Shown: piece by piece, positions 1 through 8,079 of the stretch
Layout of the letters: each line of letters begins with the position of its first letter
Position numbering within the stretch: the first letter of the stretch is position 1
Origin: Streptomyces sp. NBC_00440
GTDB lineage: Bacteria > Actinomycetota > Actinomycetes > Streptomycetales > Streptomycetaceae
DNA: 64,000 bases
Reading direction: 5' to 3'
Assembly: GCF_036014215.1 (NCBI RefSeq)
Contig: NZ_CP107921.1
Coordinates: 5,153,501-5,217,500, forward strand
Program-made: the position numbers and the translations under genes
The notes under the pieces: generated by a model
The model's database searches: none
Told to the model about the DNA's origin: nothing
Seen by the model: the letters and a program-made list of their open reading frames with translations, nothing else

Positions 1-168
1 CCCGAGGAGACCGGCCAGGCACTGCGCCGCGCGGTGGCCGCCGGGGCCGCGGGGGAGCTGCGGGTTCAGGTGGAGACTCTGCCACTGGACCAGGCCGCTG
101 AGGCGCACCGCCGCATCGAGTCGGGTATGACCACAGGCAAGCTCGTGCTCGCCGTCGCGGCACGGTGA
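1..168 (+). CDS. zinc-type alcohol dehydrogenase/quinone oxidoreductase family protein, C-terminal fragment
   Basis: The reading frame is open from the first base of the window and ends in TGA, giving the last 55 residues of a protein that begins outside. The tail has the pattern LPLDQAAEAHRRIESGMTTGK followed by LVL, which is how medium-chain dehydrogenases of the NADP-dependent quinone oxidoreductase type usually end (a helix with AAEAHR, then a short Gly-Lys-LVL strand). The nucleotide-binding and catalytic parts are not in the window, so the substrate cannot be told. The next gene points the opposite way. Confidence 0.7.
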   Translation, partial: PEETGQALRRAVAAGAAGELRVQVETLPLDQAAEAHRRIESGMTTGKLVLAVAAR

Positions 169-199
169 CCCGCACCTGACCCGCCGTGCTCCGGCAGAG

Positions 200-865
200 T
201 CAGACCGGCCGGGCCGACCCGGCCCGACGGGCGGGGGCCAGGGAGCCGGCCGGTGCGCAGGCCGCCGCCAGGCGGTCCAGTGCCTCCTGCTTGTCGCAGG
301 GGTACGCGCCCAGGCCCGACTGCCGTGCCACGATGCCCCGTTCGGCCCGCATCAGCCGCCACCCCCGCCGCAGCAGGAACGGCACCGACTTCCGTCCCTC
401 GCGCAGATCCCGCAGCAGCCGTCGCCGGAACGTCGTGGAAGGCCGCCCGCGCAGGCAGAGCGCGTCCGCCAGTACGCCCAGTTCCTCGCACCGCCGCACG
501 ATGTCCGCCGCGAAGATGCCCTCCGCGATGAACACGGGTGCCCCGCCGGTGTCGAACGTCTCGCGGTCGACGCGGGCGCTGGCGGAGATGTCGTACACGG
601 GCACGGCGGTACGGCCCGTCCGGCACAGCTCCTGGATCGCGGCGACCGCCGCGTCCGCGTCCCACGACAGCGGTGAGTCCCAGTCGATGTCCGCGCTGCC
701 GAGGACCTGCGGCAGCGTCGGGTCGTCGCCCTCCTTGTAGAAGTCGTCCAGGCGCAGCACGGGCAGGCCCGAGCGCGCGGCGAGGGACGACTTGCCGGAT
801 CCGGAGGGGCCCGCGAGCAGGACGACACGGGCCGGTATGGGCTGGATGGACCGGGAGGAACTCAC
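200..865 (-). CDS. uridine kinase-like P-loop kinase
   Basis: A 221-residue protein with a P-loop, GPSGSGKS, at residues 19-26, followed by an LRLDDFYKEGDD segment, the acidic substrate-side motif of uridine/cytidine kinases and related phosphotransferases. It would phosphorylate uridine or another small hydroxyl acceptor with ATP in the cytoplasm (pyrimidine salvage). A later EGIFAADIV segment and an Arg-rich LRLLRD-type lid also fit the family. The start is GTG. The gene stands alone and is divergent from the small secreted protein. The C-terminal 20 residues are Ala/Pro/Arg-rich and probably disordered. The family call is good; the exact nucleoside is inferred. Confidence 0.8.
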   Translation of the reverse strand: MSSSRSIQPIPARVVLLAGPSGSGKSSLAARSGLPVLRLDDFYKEGDDPTLPQVLGSADIDWDSPLSWDADAAVAAIQELCRTGRTAVPVYDISASARVDRETFDTGGAPVFIAEGIFAADIVRRCEELGVLADALCLRGRPSTTFRRRLLRDLREGRKSVPFLLRRGWRLMRAERGIVARQSGLGAYPCDKQEALDRLAAACAPAGSLAPARRAGSARPV

Positions 866-915
866 GGAAGAACATTCTCCCGCATTCAGCGGTCCGTGCT
901 ACTCCCAGGAGTGAG

Positions 916-952
916 GTTGCTGCGGTCTTTGGAGCGGAGACCGCACAGCAAC
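916..952 (+). promoter_or_regulatory. hairpin in the leader region of the small secreted protein
   Basis: GTTGCTG then CGGTCT pair with AGACCG and CAGCAAC across a 9-nt loop, leaving a 2-nt CA bulge. It lies between the divergent uridine kinase and the secreted protein, upstream of a TACTCT -10-like box, so it may be an operator rather than an RNA element. Role unknown. Confidence 0.35.
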
Positions 953-995
953 TACTCTTTGTGCTCATCTGCTTACTCTGCGAGTCAGGAATCCC

Positions 996-1376
996 ATGGC
1001 ATCACATGCAGCCCCCAAGCCCCGGCGGAACTCCCTGCTCCGTATCGGCCTCACCGTCTCCGTGGCCGGTGCGGCGCTCGGTATGGGCGGTGCGGCCGCA
1101 CAGGCCGCCACGCCCGCGGCCACCGGCTCGGGCGGCCCCACCGCGGTCCTCGGCAGCCTCGGCCCGTCGCCGGTCCAGGTGCTGACCGGTGCGGTCGGCC
1201 ATGCCACCGCTCCGGTGGCGGCCCTCCAGCTCGACCCGCTGGCCAAGACCGGGGTCGACCCGCTGGACAACGCGGTCGGCACCCAGGTCGCGGACTTCAA
1301 GCCCGTCTCGACGGCCGTGCTCACCTCCCCGCTGACCAGCGGCGGTGCGCTCAAGGACCTGCTGCCCGGCCGCTGA
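996..1376 (+). CDS. small secreted protein of unknown function
   Basis: A 126-residue protein with a positively charged N-terminus (KPRR), a hydrophobic stretch at about residues 14-33 and an AQA-A site typical of Sec signal peptides, so the mature part is only about 90 residues. The mature part is Gly/Pro/Val-rich with a repeated LDPLAKTG / VDPLDNAVG theme and no cysteines. I recognise it only as resembling short exported Streptomyces proteins sometimes mis-annotated as ATP-binding. The ATG has a weak AGGA upstream and a TACTCT box about 16 nt before it. A strong hairpin follows the stop codon. No enzymatic motif is visible. Confidence 0.7.
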   Translation: MASHAAPKPRRNSLLRIGLTVSVAGAALGMGGAAAQAATPAATGSGGPTAVLGSLGPSPVQVLTGAVGHATAPVAALQLDPLAKTGVDPLDNAVGTQVADFKPVSTAVLTSPLTSGGALKDLLPGR

Positions 1377-1413
1377 AGACCGGAGAGCGGGTCCACCGCG
1401 GCCGCGTACCGGA

Positions 1414-1462
1414 GAGGCCCCCGCCGCCGCTGAACTCGACATTCAGCGGCGGCGGGGGCCTC
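1414..1462. terminator. strong bidirectional terminator hairpin
   Basis: Perfect 21-bp inverted repeat (arms 1414-1434 and 1442-1462) with a 7-nt loop, between two convergent genes (secreted protein on +, half-length aldehyde dehydrogenase on -). It has no long U tract, as is common for Streptomyces terminators. Confidence 0.85.
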
Positions 1463-1519
1463 CCGTACAGCCGTCCCCGTGGCGGGCGGCGGCCCGCCGG
1501 TCCGGGCTCAGTGCCAGGC

Positions 1520-2419
1520 TCAGTACGACGAGCCCGACACGCCCAGGGCGCCCGTCGGGTGCCAGACCGTCTTCGTCTCCAGGAACGCCGTGAGCCGCTC
1601 CGTGCCGGGCGTGGCCGTGAAGTCCACAGCCTGTGGACGCAGTACCCGCTTGAGGTTGTCCGCAGCGGCGATCTCCAGGTCGCGTGCCAACTCGGCATCC
1701 GCACCTGTCAGGTCGATGGCGTTGACATCCTGGTGCGCGGCGAGCGGCGCGGCGATCTCCGCCGTCTTCCCGGACAGCACATTGACCACACCGCCCGGCA
1801 GGTCCGACGTCGCCAGCACTTCGCCGAGCGAGAGCGCGGGCAGCGGGGACTTCGCGGAGGCGATGACGACCGCCGTGTTGCCGGTCGCGATGACCGGGGC
1901 GACGACCGACACGAGACCCAGGAACGACGAGTCCTGCGGGGCGACGACCGCCACCACACCCGTCGGCTCGGGGGTCGAGAGGTTGAAGAACGGACCCGCG
2001 ACCGGGTTCGCCCCGCCCACGATCTGGCCGATCTTGTCCGTCCAGCCCGCGTACCAGACCCAGCGGTCGACCGCCGCGTCCACCACGGCGCCGGCCTTCT
2101 GCTTGGAGATGCCGTCGGCGTCCGCCACTTCGCGTACGAACTGGTCCCGGCGGCCCTCCAGCATCTCGGCCACGCGGTAGAGGACCTGGCCCCTGTTGTA
2201 CGCGGTCGCGCCCGACCAGCCGCCGAACGCCTTGCGCGCCGCGACGACCGCGTCCCGCGCGTCCTTGCGGGAGGACTGCGGGGCGTTGGCCAGCCAGTTG
2301 CCCTTGGAGTCGGTCACCTCGTACACGCGCCCGCTTTCGGAGCGGGGGAACTTGCCCCCGACGTACAGCTTGTAGGTCTTGAAGACGCTCAGCCGGTTCT
2401 GCTGCTCAACGGTGCTCAT
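1520..2419 (-). CDS. half-length aldehyde dehydrogenase homologue lacking catalytic residues
   Basis: A 299-residue protein that aligns by eye with the N-terminal, NAD-binding half of aldehyde dehydrogenases: a YVGGKF start, an AARKAFGGWS segment, YYAGW-like WVWYAGWTDKIG, and a P-Q-D-S-S-F in place of PWNFP. It ends before the region that would carry the general-base Glu (ELGGK) and the catalytic Cys (GQxC), so it should not be an active dehydrogenase alone. Its ATG overlaps the TGA of the upstream full-length ALDH as TGATG, so the two are translationally coupled. The pair's combined length (487 + 299) and domain logic match bacterial ALDH16, where a catalytic ALDH is followed by a degenerate one. 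The likely role is a structural partner subunit (inference). Confidence 0.85.
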   Translation of the reverse strand: MSTVEQQNRLSVFKTYKLYVGGKFPRSESGRVYEVTDSKGNWLANAPQSSRKDARDAVVAARKAFGGWSGATAYNRGQVLYRVAEMLEGRRDQFVREVADADGISKQKAGAVVDAAVDRWVWYAGWTDKIGQIVGGANPVAGPFFNLSTPEPTGVVAVVAPQDSSFLGLVSVVAPVIATGNTAVVIASAKSPLPALSLGEVLATSDLPGGVVNVLSGKTAEIAAPLAAHQDVNAIDLTGADAELARDLEIAAADNLKRVLRPQAVDFTATPGTERLTAFLETKTVWHPTGALGVSGSSY

Positions 2420-3882
2420 CAGCGCTTGCCTTCCGGGCTCGACGGGGCGAGGTACGCCTCCAGGCCGTGCCGGCCGCCCTCGCGGCCGTAGCCCGATTCC
2501 TTGTAGCCGCCGAAGGGCGAGGTCGGGTCCAGCTTGTTGAATGTGTTGGCCCACACCACACCGGCGCGGAGCTTGTTCGCGACCGCGAGGATGCGCGAGC
2601 CCTTCTCCGTCCAGATGCCGGCGGACAGGCCGTACTGCGTGTTGTTGGCCTTGGCGACGGCCTCGTCGGGCGTACGGAACGACAGCACCGAGAGCACCGG
2701 GCCGAAGATCTCGTCGCGCGCGACGGTGTGCGCCTGGGTGACACCGGTGAAGACCGTCGGGGCGAACCAGTAGCCGGACGTGGGGAGTTCGCACGCGGGC
2801 GACCAGCGTTCGGCGCCCTCCGCCTCGCCCGTGTCCGCGAGCTTCTGGATACGTGCGAGCTGCTCGGCCGAGTTGATGGCGCCGATGTCGGTGTTCTTGT
2901 CGAGCGGGTCGCCCAGGCGCAGCGTGGCGAGCCGCCGCTTCAGCGCGTCCACCACCTCTTCCTGCACCGACTCCTGGACCAGCAGTCGTGAACCCGCGCA
3001 GCAGACCTGGCCCTGGTTGAAGAAGATGCCGGTGACGATGCCCTCGACGGCCTGGTCGACGGGTGCGTCGTCGAAGACGATGTTCGCGCCCTTGCCGCCC
3101 AGCTCCAGGGTGACCTTCTTCTCCGTACCCGCGACGGAGCGGGCGATGGCCTTGCCGACGGCGGTGGAGCCGGTGAAGGCCACCTTGTTGACGTCCGGGT
3201 GCTCGACCAGTGCGGCGCCCGCGTCCCCGTATCCGGGGAGGATGTTGACGACGCCCTTCGGCAGGCCCGCCTGGCGGCAGATGTCCGCGAAGAACAGCGC
3301 GCTCAGCGGGGTCGTCTCGGCCGGCTTGAGCACCACGGTGTTGCCGGTGGCGAGGGCCGGGGCGATCTTCCAGGCGAGCATCAGCAGCGGGAAGTTCCAC
3401 GGGATGACCTGGCCCGCGACGCCCAGCGGCCGGGGGTTCGCGCCGAAGCCCGCGTGGTCGAGCTTGTCGGCCCAGCCCGCGTAGTAGAAGAAGTGCGCGG
3501 CGACCAGCGGGAGGTCCGTGTCGCGGGTCTCCTTGATCGGCTTGCCGTTGTCCAGGGTCTCCAGGACGGCCAGCTCGCGCGAGCGCTCCTGGATGATCCG
3601 GGCGATACGGAAGAGGTACTTGGCGCGCTCGGAGCCGGGCAGCGCCGACCACTTCGTGAACGCCTTGCGGGCCGCCTGCACGGCGCGGTCCACATCGGCG
3701 GTGCCGGCGCGGGCGACCTCCGACAGGACCTCCTCGGTGGAGGGGCTGACGGTCTTGAAGACCTTGCCGTCCGCCGCCTCGGTGAACTCGCCGTCGATGA
3801 AGAGCCCGTAGGACGGGGCGATGTCGACGACCGAACGCGACTCGGGAGCCGGTGCGTACTCGAATGCGGATGAGAGTGCCAT
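2419..3882 (-). CDS. aldehyde dehydrogenase (NAD-dependent)
   Basis: A 487-residue ALDH with all landmarks: PWNFP (161-165), FTGSTAVG of the Rossmann loop (236-243), the general base in ELGGKG (Glu260) and the catalytic cysteine in GQVCCAG (Cys294). It oxidises an aldehyde to the acid with NAD(P)+. Its place directly behind deoC suggests that acetaldehyde from 2-deoxyribose-5-phosphate cleavage is the physiological substrate (inference from context). The start ATG follows the deoC stop by only 5 nt, with its ribosome site inside the end of deoC. The next gene starts within its stop codon. Length and spacing are normal for the family. Confidence 0.95.
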   Translation of the reverse strand: MALSSAFEYAPAPESRSVVDIAPSYGLFIDGEFTEAADGKVFKTVSPSTEEVLSEVARAGTADVDRAVQAARKAFTKWSALPGSERAKYLFRIARIIQERSRELAVLETLDNGKPIKETRDTDLPLVAAHFFYYAGWADKLDHAGFGANPRPLGVAGQVIPWNFPLLMLAWKIAPALATGNTVVLKPAETTPLSALFFADICRQAGLPKGVVNILPGYGDAGAALVEHPDVNKVAFTGSTAVGKAIARSVAGTEKKVTLELGGKGANIVFDDAPVDQAVEGIVTGIFFNQGQVCCAGSRLLVQESVQEEVVDALKRRLATLRLGDPLDKNTDIGAINSAEQLARIQKLADTGEAEGAERWSPACELPTSGYWFAPTVFTGVTQAHTVARDEIFGPVLSVLSFRTPDEAVAKANNTQYGLSAGIWTEKGSRILAVANKLRAGVVWANTFNKLDPTSPFGGYKESGYGREGGRHGLEAYLAPSSPEGKR

Positions 3883-3887
3883 GGTGA

Positions 3888-4916
3888 TCAGTCCACCGTC
3901 ACGTAGTCGGGACCGGAGTAGCGGCCGGTGCTGAGCTTCTGACGCTGCATCAGCAGGTCGTTCAGCAGGCTGGAGGCGCCGAAGCGGAACCAGTGGCTGT
4001 CCAGCCAGTCGGCTCCCGCGGTCTCGTTGACCAGCACCAGGAACTTGATCGCGTCCTTCGTGGAGCGGATCCCGCCCGCGGGCTTCACGCCGACCTGGAT
4101 GCCGGTCTGCGCGCGGAAGTCGCGGACCGCCTCCAGCATCAGCAGGGTGTTCGCGGGGGTGGCGTTGACCGCGACCTTGCCGGTCGACGTCTTGATGAAG
4201 TCCGCGCCCGCCATCATGCCGATCCAGGAGGCGCGGCGGATGTTGTCGTACGTGGACAGCTCGCCGGTCTCGAAGATCACCTTCAGCCGTGCTGCGGTGC
4301 CCCCGGGCCGCACGCACTCCGCCCTGACGGCCTGGATCTCCTCGTACACCGAGAGATAGCGGCCGGAGAGGAACGCGCCCCGGTCGATCACCATGTCGAT
4401 CTCGTCGGCCCCCGCCGCGACGGCGTCCCGCACATCGGCGAGCTTCACCGGCAGCGCGGCCCGGCCCGCCGGGAAGGCGGTGGCGACGGACGCGACCTTC
4501 ACGTCCGCGCCGTTCAGCGCGGCCTTCGCGGTGGCGGCCATGTCCGGGTAGACGCAGACGGCGGCCGTCATCGGGGTGGTGCGGTCGGTCGGGTCGGGGT
4601 GGACGGCCTTGGCGGCGAGCGCCCGGACCTTGCCCGGGGTGTCGGCGCCTTCGAGCGTGGTCAGGTCGATCATCGAGATGGCCAGGTCGATGGCGTACGC
4701 CTTCGCCGTGGTCTTGATCGAACGGGTGCCGAGGGCGGCGGCGCGCGCTTCGAGGCCGACGGCGTCGACGCCGGGCAGGCCGTGCAGGAAGCGGCGCAGC
4801 GCGCTGTCGGATGCGGTCACGTCGGCGAGGCCGCCTGCGGAGGGTGCGTCTCCCGGGCGGGAGGCGGGTCCTTCGCCGGGGGTGCCGGGGGAGGGGGCGG
4901 TGGTGGGCATGGTCAC
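3888..4916 (-). CDS. deoC: deoxyribose-phosphate aldolase
   Basis: Cleaves 2-deoxy-D-ribose 5-phosphate into glyceraldehyde 3-phosphate and acetaldehyde. The Schiff-base lysine is in DFIKTSTGK (Lys242), and the DEIDMVID block (171-178) and a GVKPAGGIR segment are those of DERA class I aldolases. It is longer at the N-terminus than the E. coli enzyme by an Ala/Pro/Gly-rich leader of about 40 residues, as in other actinobacterial versions. I chose the GTG at 4916 because a TATGCT box ends exactly 6 nt before it and no ribosome site is present (leaderless start); the in-frame ATG two codons later is the alternative. First gene of the deoC-ALDH-ALDH' operon, with a palindromic operator touching its -10 box. 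Confidence 0.95.
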   Translation of the reverse strand: MTMPTTAPSPGTPGEGPASRPGDAPSAGGLADVTASDSALRRFLHGLPGVDAVGLEARAAALGTRSIKTTAKAYAIDLAISMIDLTTLEGADTPGKVRALAAKAVHPDPTDRTTPMTAAVCVYPDMAATAKAALNGADVKVASVATAFPAGRAALPVKLADVRDAVAAGADEIDMVIDRGAFLSGRYLSVYEEIQAVRAECVRPGGTAARLKVIFETGELSTYDNIRRASWIGMMAGADFIKTSTGKVAVNATPANTLLMLEAVRDFRAQTGIQVGVKPAGGIRSTKDAIKFLVLVNETAGADWLDSHWFRFGASSLLNDLLMQRQKLSTGRYSGPDYVTVD

Positions 4917-4922
4917 CAGATG

Positions 4923-4941
4923 AGCATATCTACGCGCGTAG
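4923..4941 (-). promoter_or_regulatory. deoC promoter with palindromic operator CTACGCGCGTAG
   Basis: On the minus strand the perfect 12-bp palindrome (4930-4941) is followed after one base by TATGCT (4928-4923), a -10 box 6 nt before the GTG start. A bound repressor would sit between -35 and -10. The same palindrome recurs in front of purine nucleoside phosphorylase at 38147-38158. The binding protein is unknown; the window's DeoR regulator is one candidate. Confidence 0.7.
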
Positions 4942-5110
4942 CGACCTGTACAGGGGGCCGGTGAACCTCCTGGTGGGGGCGGGGTGCCTCCGTGTGCTGA
5001 GGTGCCGCGGAGTGCGGGCATGGGGGACAACGCATCCGCCGCTGTGCCGCGCGCCTCCCTCGGCCGCACAGGGCCCCGGCCCCCTTCGCAGGGCGCCCGC
5101 GGTCGGGCCC

Positions 5111-5189
5111 GCGATCAGCTCTGCGGTCAGACCTGCGATCACGCCCGCGGACAGTCCTGCGACCAGCGATCAGCTCTGCGATCAGGCGT
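5111..5189. repeat. 12-bp degenerate tandem array
   Basis: About seven units resembling gcgatcagctct (also gcggtcagacct, gcgatcacgccc, gcggacagtcct, gcgaccag...), with one phase slip near 5166. It spans the gap between deoC's promoter and the SLATT-like gene and includes that gene's stop codon. The rest of the roughly 265-bp gap (4942-5110) shows no ORF or other feature I can support. Confidence 0.65.
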
Positions 5190-5646
5190 CGTCACCTTCG
5201 TAGGCCGCCAGCGCGGCTTGGCGCATCTCGAACAGGCGGCGGAGGGATTCTTGATCCAGATGCTCCCGCGTCAGCGCAACGGTGGCCTCGCCCTCCAGGG
5301 CGGCCCACGCCTTCCGGGCGCGTTTGTGGCCTATTCGTCGTGTGTCGCTGCGCAGGAACCCGGCCCCTGCCGACAGCCCCGCAGAGGCCAAGGCCAGCAG
5401 CGCCGCAGGGGTGCGTGCATCCGGCGTGGTCAGACCCGCCGCGCCGGACACCGCGGCGAGCAGGGCGGCAGGGAAGCCCAGGACGATATCGGCGACCGCC
5501 CAGAACGCGGCTCGTCGGTCGGCGAGAGTCGTCTTCCGGTGTGCTTCGTTGCGCAACCGCTCGGACTCGGCGAGCAGCCGGCACGCCGGGCCACCGGACG
5601 GGTCGCTGAACGAGGCCGTCCCGGCCCCCTCGCAAGCATCGGTCAT
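5182..5646 (-). CDS. two-TM membrane protein, SLATT-like
   Basis: A 154-residue protein: a polar, Glu/Arg-rich N-terminal helix (LLAESERLRNEAHRKT), two hydrophobic helices (about residues 46-73 and 80-100), then a basic/amphipathic C-terminal part (RARKAWAALEGEATVALTREHLDQESLRRLF). This arrangement is that of SLATT-domain proteins, predicted two-TM pore-forming effectors often linked to nucleotide signalling. Here it stands alone, with no nucleotidyltransferase, SLOG or protease partner beside it, so a defence role is not supported by context. The ATG was chosen because the protein begins there with a credible polar N-terminus; no strong ribosome site is visible. Family assignment is tentative; an ordinary DUF membrane protein is the alternative. 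Confidence 0.6.
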   Translation of the reverse strand: MTDACEGAGTASFSDPSGGPACRLLAESERLRNEAHRKTTLADRRAAFWAVADIVLGFPAALLAAVSGAAGLTTPDARTPAALLALASAGLSAGAGFLRSDTRRIGHKRARKAWAALEGEATVALTREHLDQESLRRLFEMRQAALAAYEGDDA

Positions 5647-5726
5647 GGCCCAGATTCCAGCACAAGTGGAGCTGATCCCGCCGGACTTGGGCCCATCCCG
5701 GTTCCGGGCCCCGGGAATCCGCCGGG

Positions 5727-6374
5727 TCAGCCCACGGCGAGGAGCACGGCGAGCAGGACGGCGCCCGCCGCGGCCGGGGCCATGATCTCGTAGGCCCAGC
5801 GGACCTCGGGGGTGCCCTGTGCCGTCGGCCGGTCGCTGCCGCGCTCCGAGAGCTCGCGCAGTTCGATGACCGACTGGTCGGCCGGCGCGCGGCCCTGATC
5901 CGCGTCCGCGCCCTGGGCGAACGGATTGCGGTTCTGGCGCTGCCCGGCACCGGGCGCGGCAGCCCGCATCTGCTGGATGTTGGCCCGCTTGCGGCGGCGC
6001 AGCGAGACCGGCACGGCCCAGAGCTGGTACTTGCTGCCGCCCACGAACGCCTCGGTGGAGTACGCGGCGCGGATGTCGTCGACGCACGCCCAGGGCAGGG
6101 TGATCGAACGGAAGGGGTTACGGATCCTGAGCCGGTCGTCGTTGGCGTACACGGCGGGCCGCAAGGTGAAGGCGACCACCAGCGGAATCACGAGGACCAG
6201 CCCGGCGAGGGCCAGCCAGGGAGTGTTCCCGTGGCCGTTGACGAGGGCGTCGATACCCAGCCAGAGAGCGAGGGCGAGCAGCAGCACGCCACCCGCGAGC
6301 CCGGCGAGTGACCGGTAGACACGGTCGGCGTAGACCGGGTCGGGGGGCTTCGGTGTGGGGTGCTCAGGGGTCAT
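5727..6374 (-). CDS. PH-domain-containing membrane protein
   Basis: A 215-residue protein with two N-terminal TM helices (about residues 23-44 and 52-68), then a bacterial PH-like segment (VYANDDRLRIRNPFRSITLPWACVDDI..., about 72-125) with the strands and terminal helix pattern of bPH proteins, a polar linker rich in Gln/Asp, and a final TM helix (AAGAVLLAVLLAVG). Proteins of this kind are common in Streptomyces and are of unknown function, presumably acting at the membrane face. A CAGAAT box 6 nt before the ATG suggests a possible leaderless transcript. It is divergent from the M20 amidohydrolase across an 11-bp repeat array. Confidence 0.8.
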   Translation of the reverse strand: MTPEHPTPKPPDPVYADRVYRSLAGLAGGVLLLALALWLGIDALVNGHGNTPWLALAGLVLVIPLVVAFTLRPAVYANDDRLRIRNPFRSITLPWACVDDIRAAYSTEAFVGGSKYQLWAVPVSLRRRKRANIQQMRAAAPGAGQRQNRNPFAQGADADQGRAPADQSVIELRELSERGSDRPTAQGTPEVRWAYEIMAPAAAGAVLLAVLLAVG

Positions 6375-6471
6375 GCACCGATTCTGCCTGACGGGCCCGG
6401 CGGGGGCGGCACGGCGGTCGCTGAGCCCGCAGGTGACAGCCCGCCCGGGGCTGGCCACGATGGTGGGGGCG

Positions 6472-6570
6472 CCGGTCCCGCACCGGTCCCGTGCCGGCCG
6501 TGAACCGGTCTCGCACCGGCCGCGCACCGGTCCCGCACCGGCCGTGAACCGGTCCCGCACCTGCTCCCGG
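6472..6570. repeat. 11-bp degenerate tandem array, nine units
   Basis: Consecutive units of exactly 11 bp, e.g. ccggtcccgca, ccggtcccgtg, ccggccgtgaa, ccggtctcgca, ccggccgcgca, with the core CCGG kept in units 1-8. The period is not a multiple of three and it lies between divergent genes, so it is non-coding. A unit is close to one DNA helical turn. Confidence 0.8.
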
Positions 6571-6635
6571 CCTTCGTGAGGGATCTCGGATCCCTGTGCC
6601 CCGGGAAGTATCCCCACGCTTCGGGAAGGATCCCC

Positions 6636-7922
6636 ATGACCAGCACCTCCCGCGCCGACGACATCCTCGGCGGTCTGGACGGCATCCGCGACGATCTTGA
6701 GGACTTCTACCGGGACCTCCATGCCCATCCCGAGCTGGGCCTGGCCGAGCGGCGGACCGCGGCGCGGGTGGCCGAGCGGCTGCGGGAGTGGGGGTACGGG
6801 GTCACGGAAGGAATCGGCGGCACCGGCGTGGTCGGCGTCCTGGCCAACGGCGACGGCCCCACGGTGCTGCTGCGCGCGGACATGGACGCGCTGCCGGTCC
6901 GGGAGGACACCGGGCTGCCGTACGCGTCGACGGTGACCACCACGGACGCGGACGGTGCGGAAGTGCCGGTGATGCATGCCTGCGGACACGACACCCATGT
7001 CACCTGCCTGCTCGGCTTCGCCCGGCTGATGGCCGCTGCCCCGCAGGCGTGGCGGGGCACGCTGACCGTGCTGTTCCAGCCGTCGGAGGAGAACGGCGAC
7101 GGCGCCGACGCGATGGTCGACGACGGTCTCGCCGACCGGATCCCGCGCCCGGACGTGGCTCTCGCCCAGCATGTGCTGCCGTATCCGGCGGGATATGTGG
7201 GGGTGCGCCCCGGCTCGTTCCTGTCGGCGGCGGACAGTCTGCGCATCACGCTGTACGGGCGCGGCGGCCACGGTTCCATGCCGCAGTTCGCCGTCGACCC
7301 GGTGGTGCTGGCGGCGCTGTGCGTGGTGAGGCTCCAGACGGTCGTATCCCGCGAACTGGCCGCCACCACGCCCGCCGTGCTGACGGTCGGCAGTATCCAG
7401 GCGGGTGCGAGCCCGAACGTCATCCCCGACAGCGCCGTCATCCTGCTGAACGTCCGCACGTACGACGAGACGACCCGCCGCCAGGTGCTGGACGCGATCG
7501 AACGCTGCGTCAGGGCGGAGGCGACCGCATCGAACGCACCGAAGGAGCCGGCCATCGAGCACATCACCTCGTTCCCGGCCACGGTGAACGACGCGGATGT
7601 GGCGGACCGGCTGGCGAAGGCCTTCGCGGCGCACTTCGGCGACGACGCGGGCACGATCGAACTCCAGACGGCCAGCGAGGACTTCAGCCAGATCCCGCGC
7701 GCCTTCGACGCGCCGTTCGCCTACTGGGGGTTCGGCGGTGCGGACCCGGAGAAGTACGCGGACGCGGTCAGGAAGAACACGGTGGCCCAGGACATCCCGG
7801 TCAACCACAGCCCGCACTTCGCCCCGGTGATGCAGCCGACCCTGGACACGGGCGTGGCGGCGCTGACGGTCGCGGCGCTGGAGTGGCTGGGGGCGGCGGA
7901 ATCGCCGGGCGGGCGGGGCTGA
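6636..7922 (+). CDS. M20-family amidohydrolase (N-acyl amino acid / IAA-amino acid hydrolase type)
   Basis: A 428-residue metallopeptidase-fold amidohydrolase. HAHPEL near the N-terminus, RADMDALPV, HACGHDTHV (metal-binding Cys/His) and FQPSEENGDGADAM give the canonical di-metal site, and GRGGHGSMP is the dimerisation-domain histidine motif. It should hydrolyse the amide bond of N-acylated amino acids or similar conjugates in the cytoplasm; the exact substrate is unknown. I chose the ATG at 6636, which follows GGGAAGGA at good spacing, over an in-frame ATG 60 bp upstream. Just upstream, a GGGAAG(T/G)ATCCCCA sequence occurs twice. The gene appears to be monocistronic. Confidence 0.9.
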   Translation: MTSTSRADDILGGLDGIRDDLEDFYRDLHAHPELGLAERRTAARVAERLREWGYGVTEGIGGTGVVGVLANGDGPTVLLRADMDALPVREDTGLPYASTVTTTDADGAEVPVMHACGHDTHVTCLLGFARLMAAAPQAWRGTLTVLFQPSEENGDGADAMVDDGLADRIPRPDVALAQHVLPYPAGYVGVRPGSFLSAADSLRITLYGRGGHGSMPQFAVDPVVLAALCVVRLQTVVSRELAATTPAVLTVGSIQAGASPNVIPDSAVILLNVRTYDETTRRQVLDAIERCVRAEATASNAPKEPAIEHITSFPATVNDADVADRLAKAFAAHFGDDAGTIELQTASEDFSQIPRAFDAPFAYWGFGGADPEKYADAVRKNTVAQDIPVNHSPHFAPVMQPTLDTGVAALTVAALEWLGAAESPGGRG

Positions 7923-8079
7923 GGCGGTACGGACGCGGGACGGGTGAGGCAGTAGGTGACCCGCCCCACCAGCCTTGTCCACCTTCACCGTGCGCTTCAA
8001 CCGGGCGTATTCTCCAACGAGTTACGCCGACTTGCGCCGATGATCAGGCGGCAGCAGGAAGACCGGGGGCCATATCACC

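Noticed and set aside
5182..5646. SLATT-like gene as part of a CBASS-type defence system
   Set aside because: No nucleotidyltransferase, SLOG, HORMA or ubiquitin-like partner is adjacent; the neighbours are metabolic and PH-domain genes.
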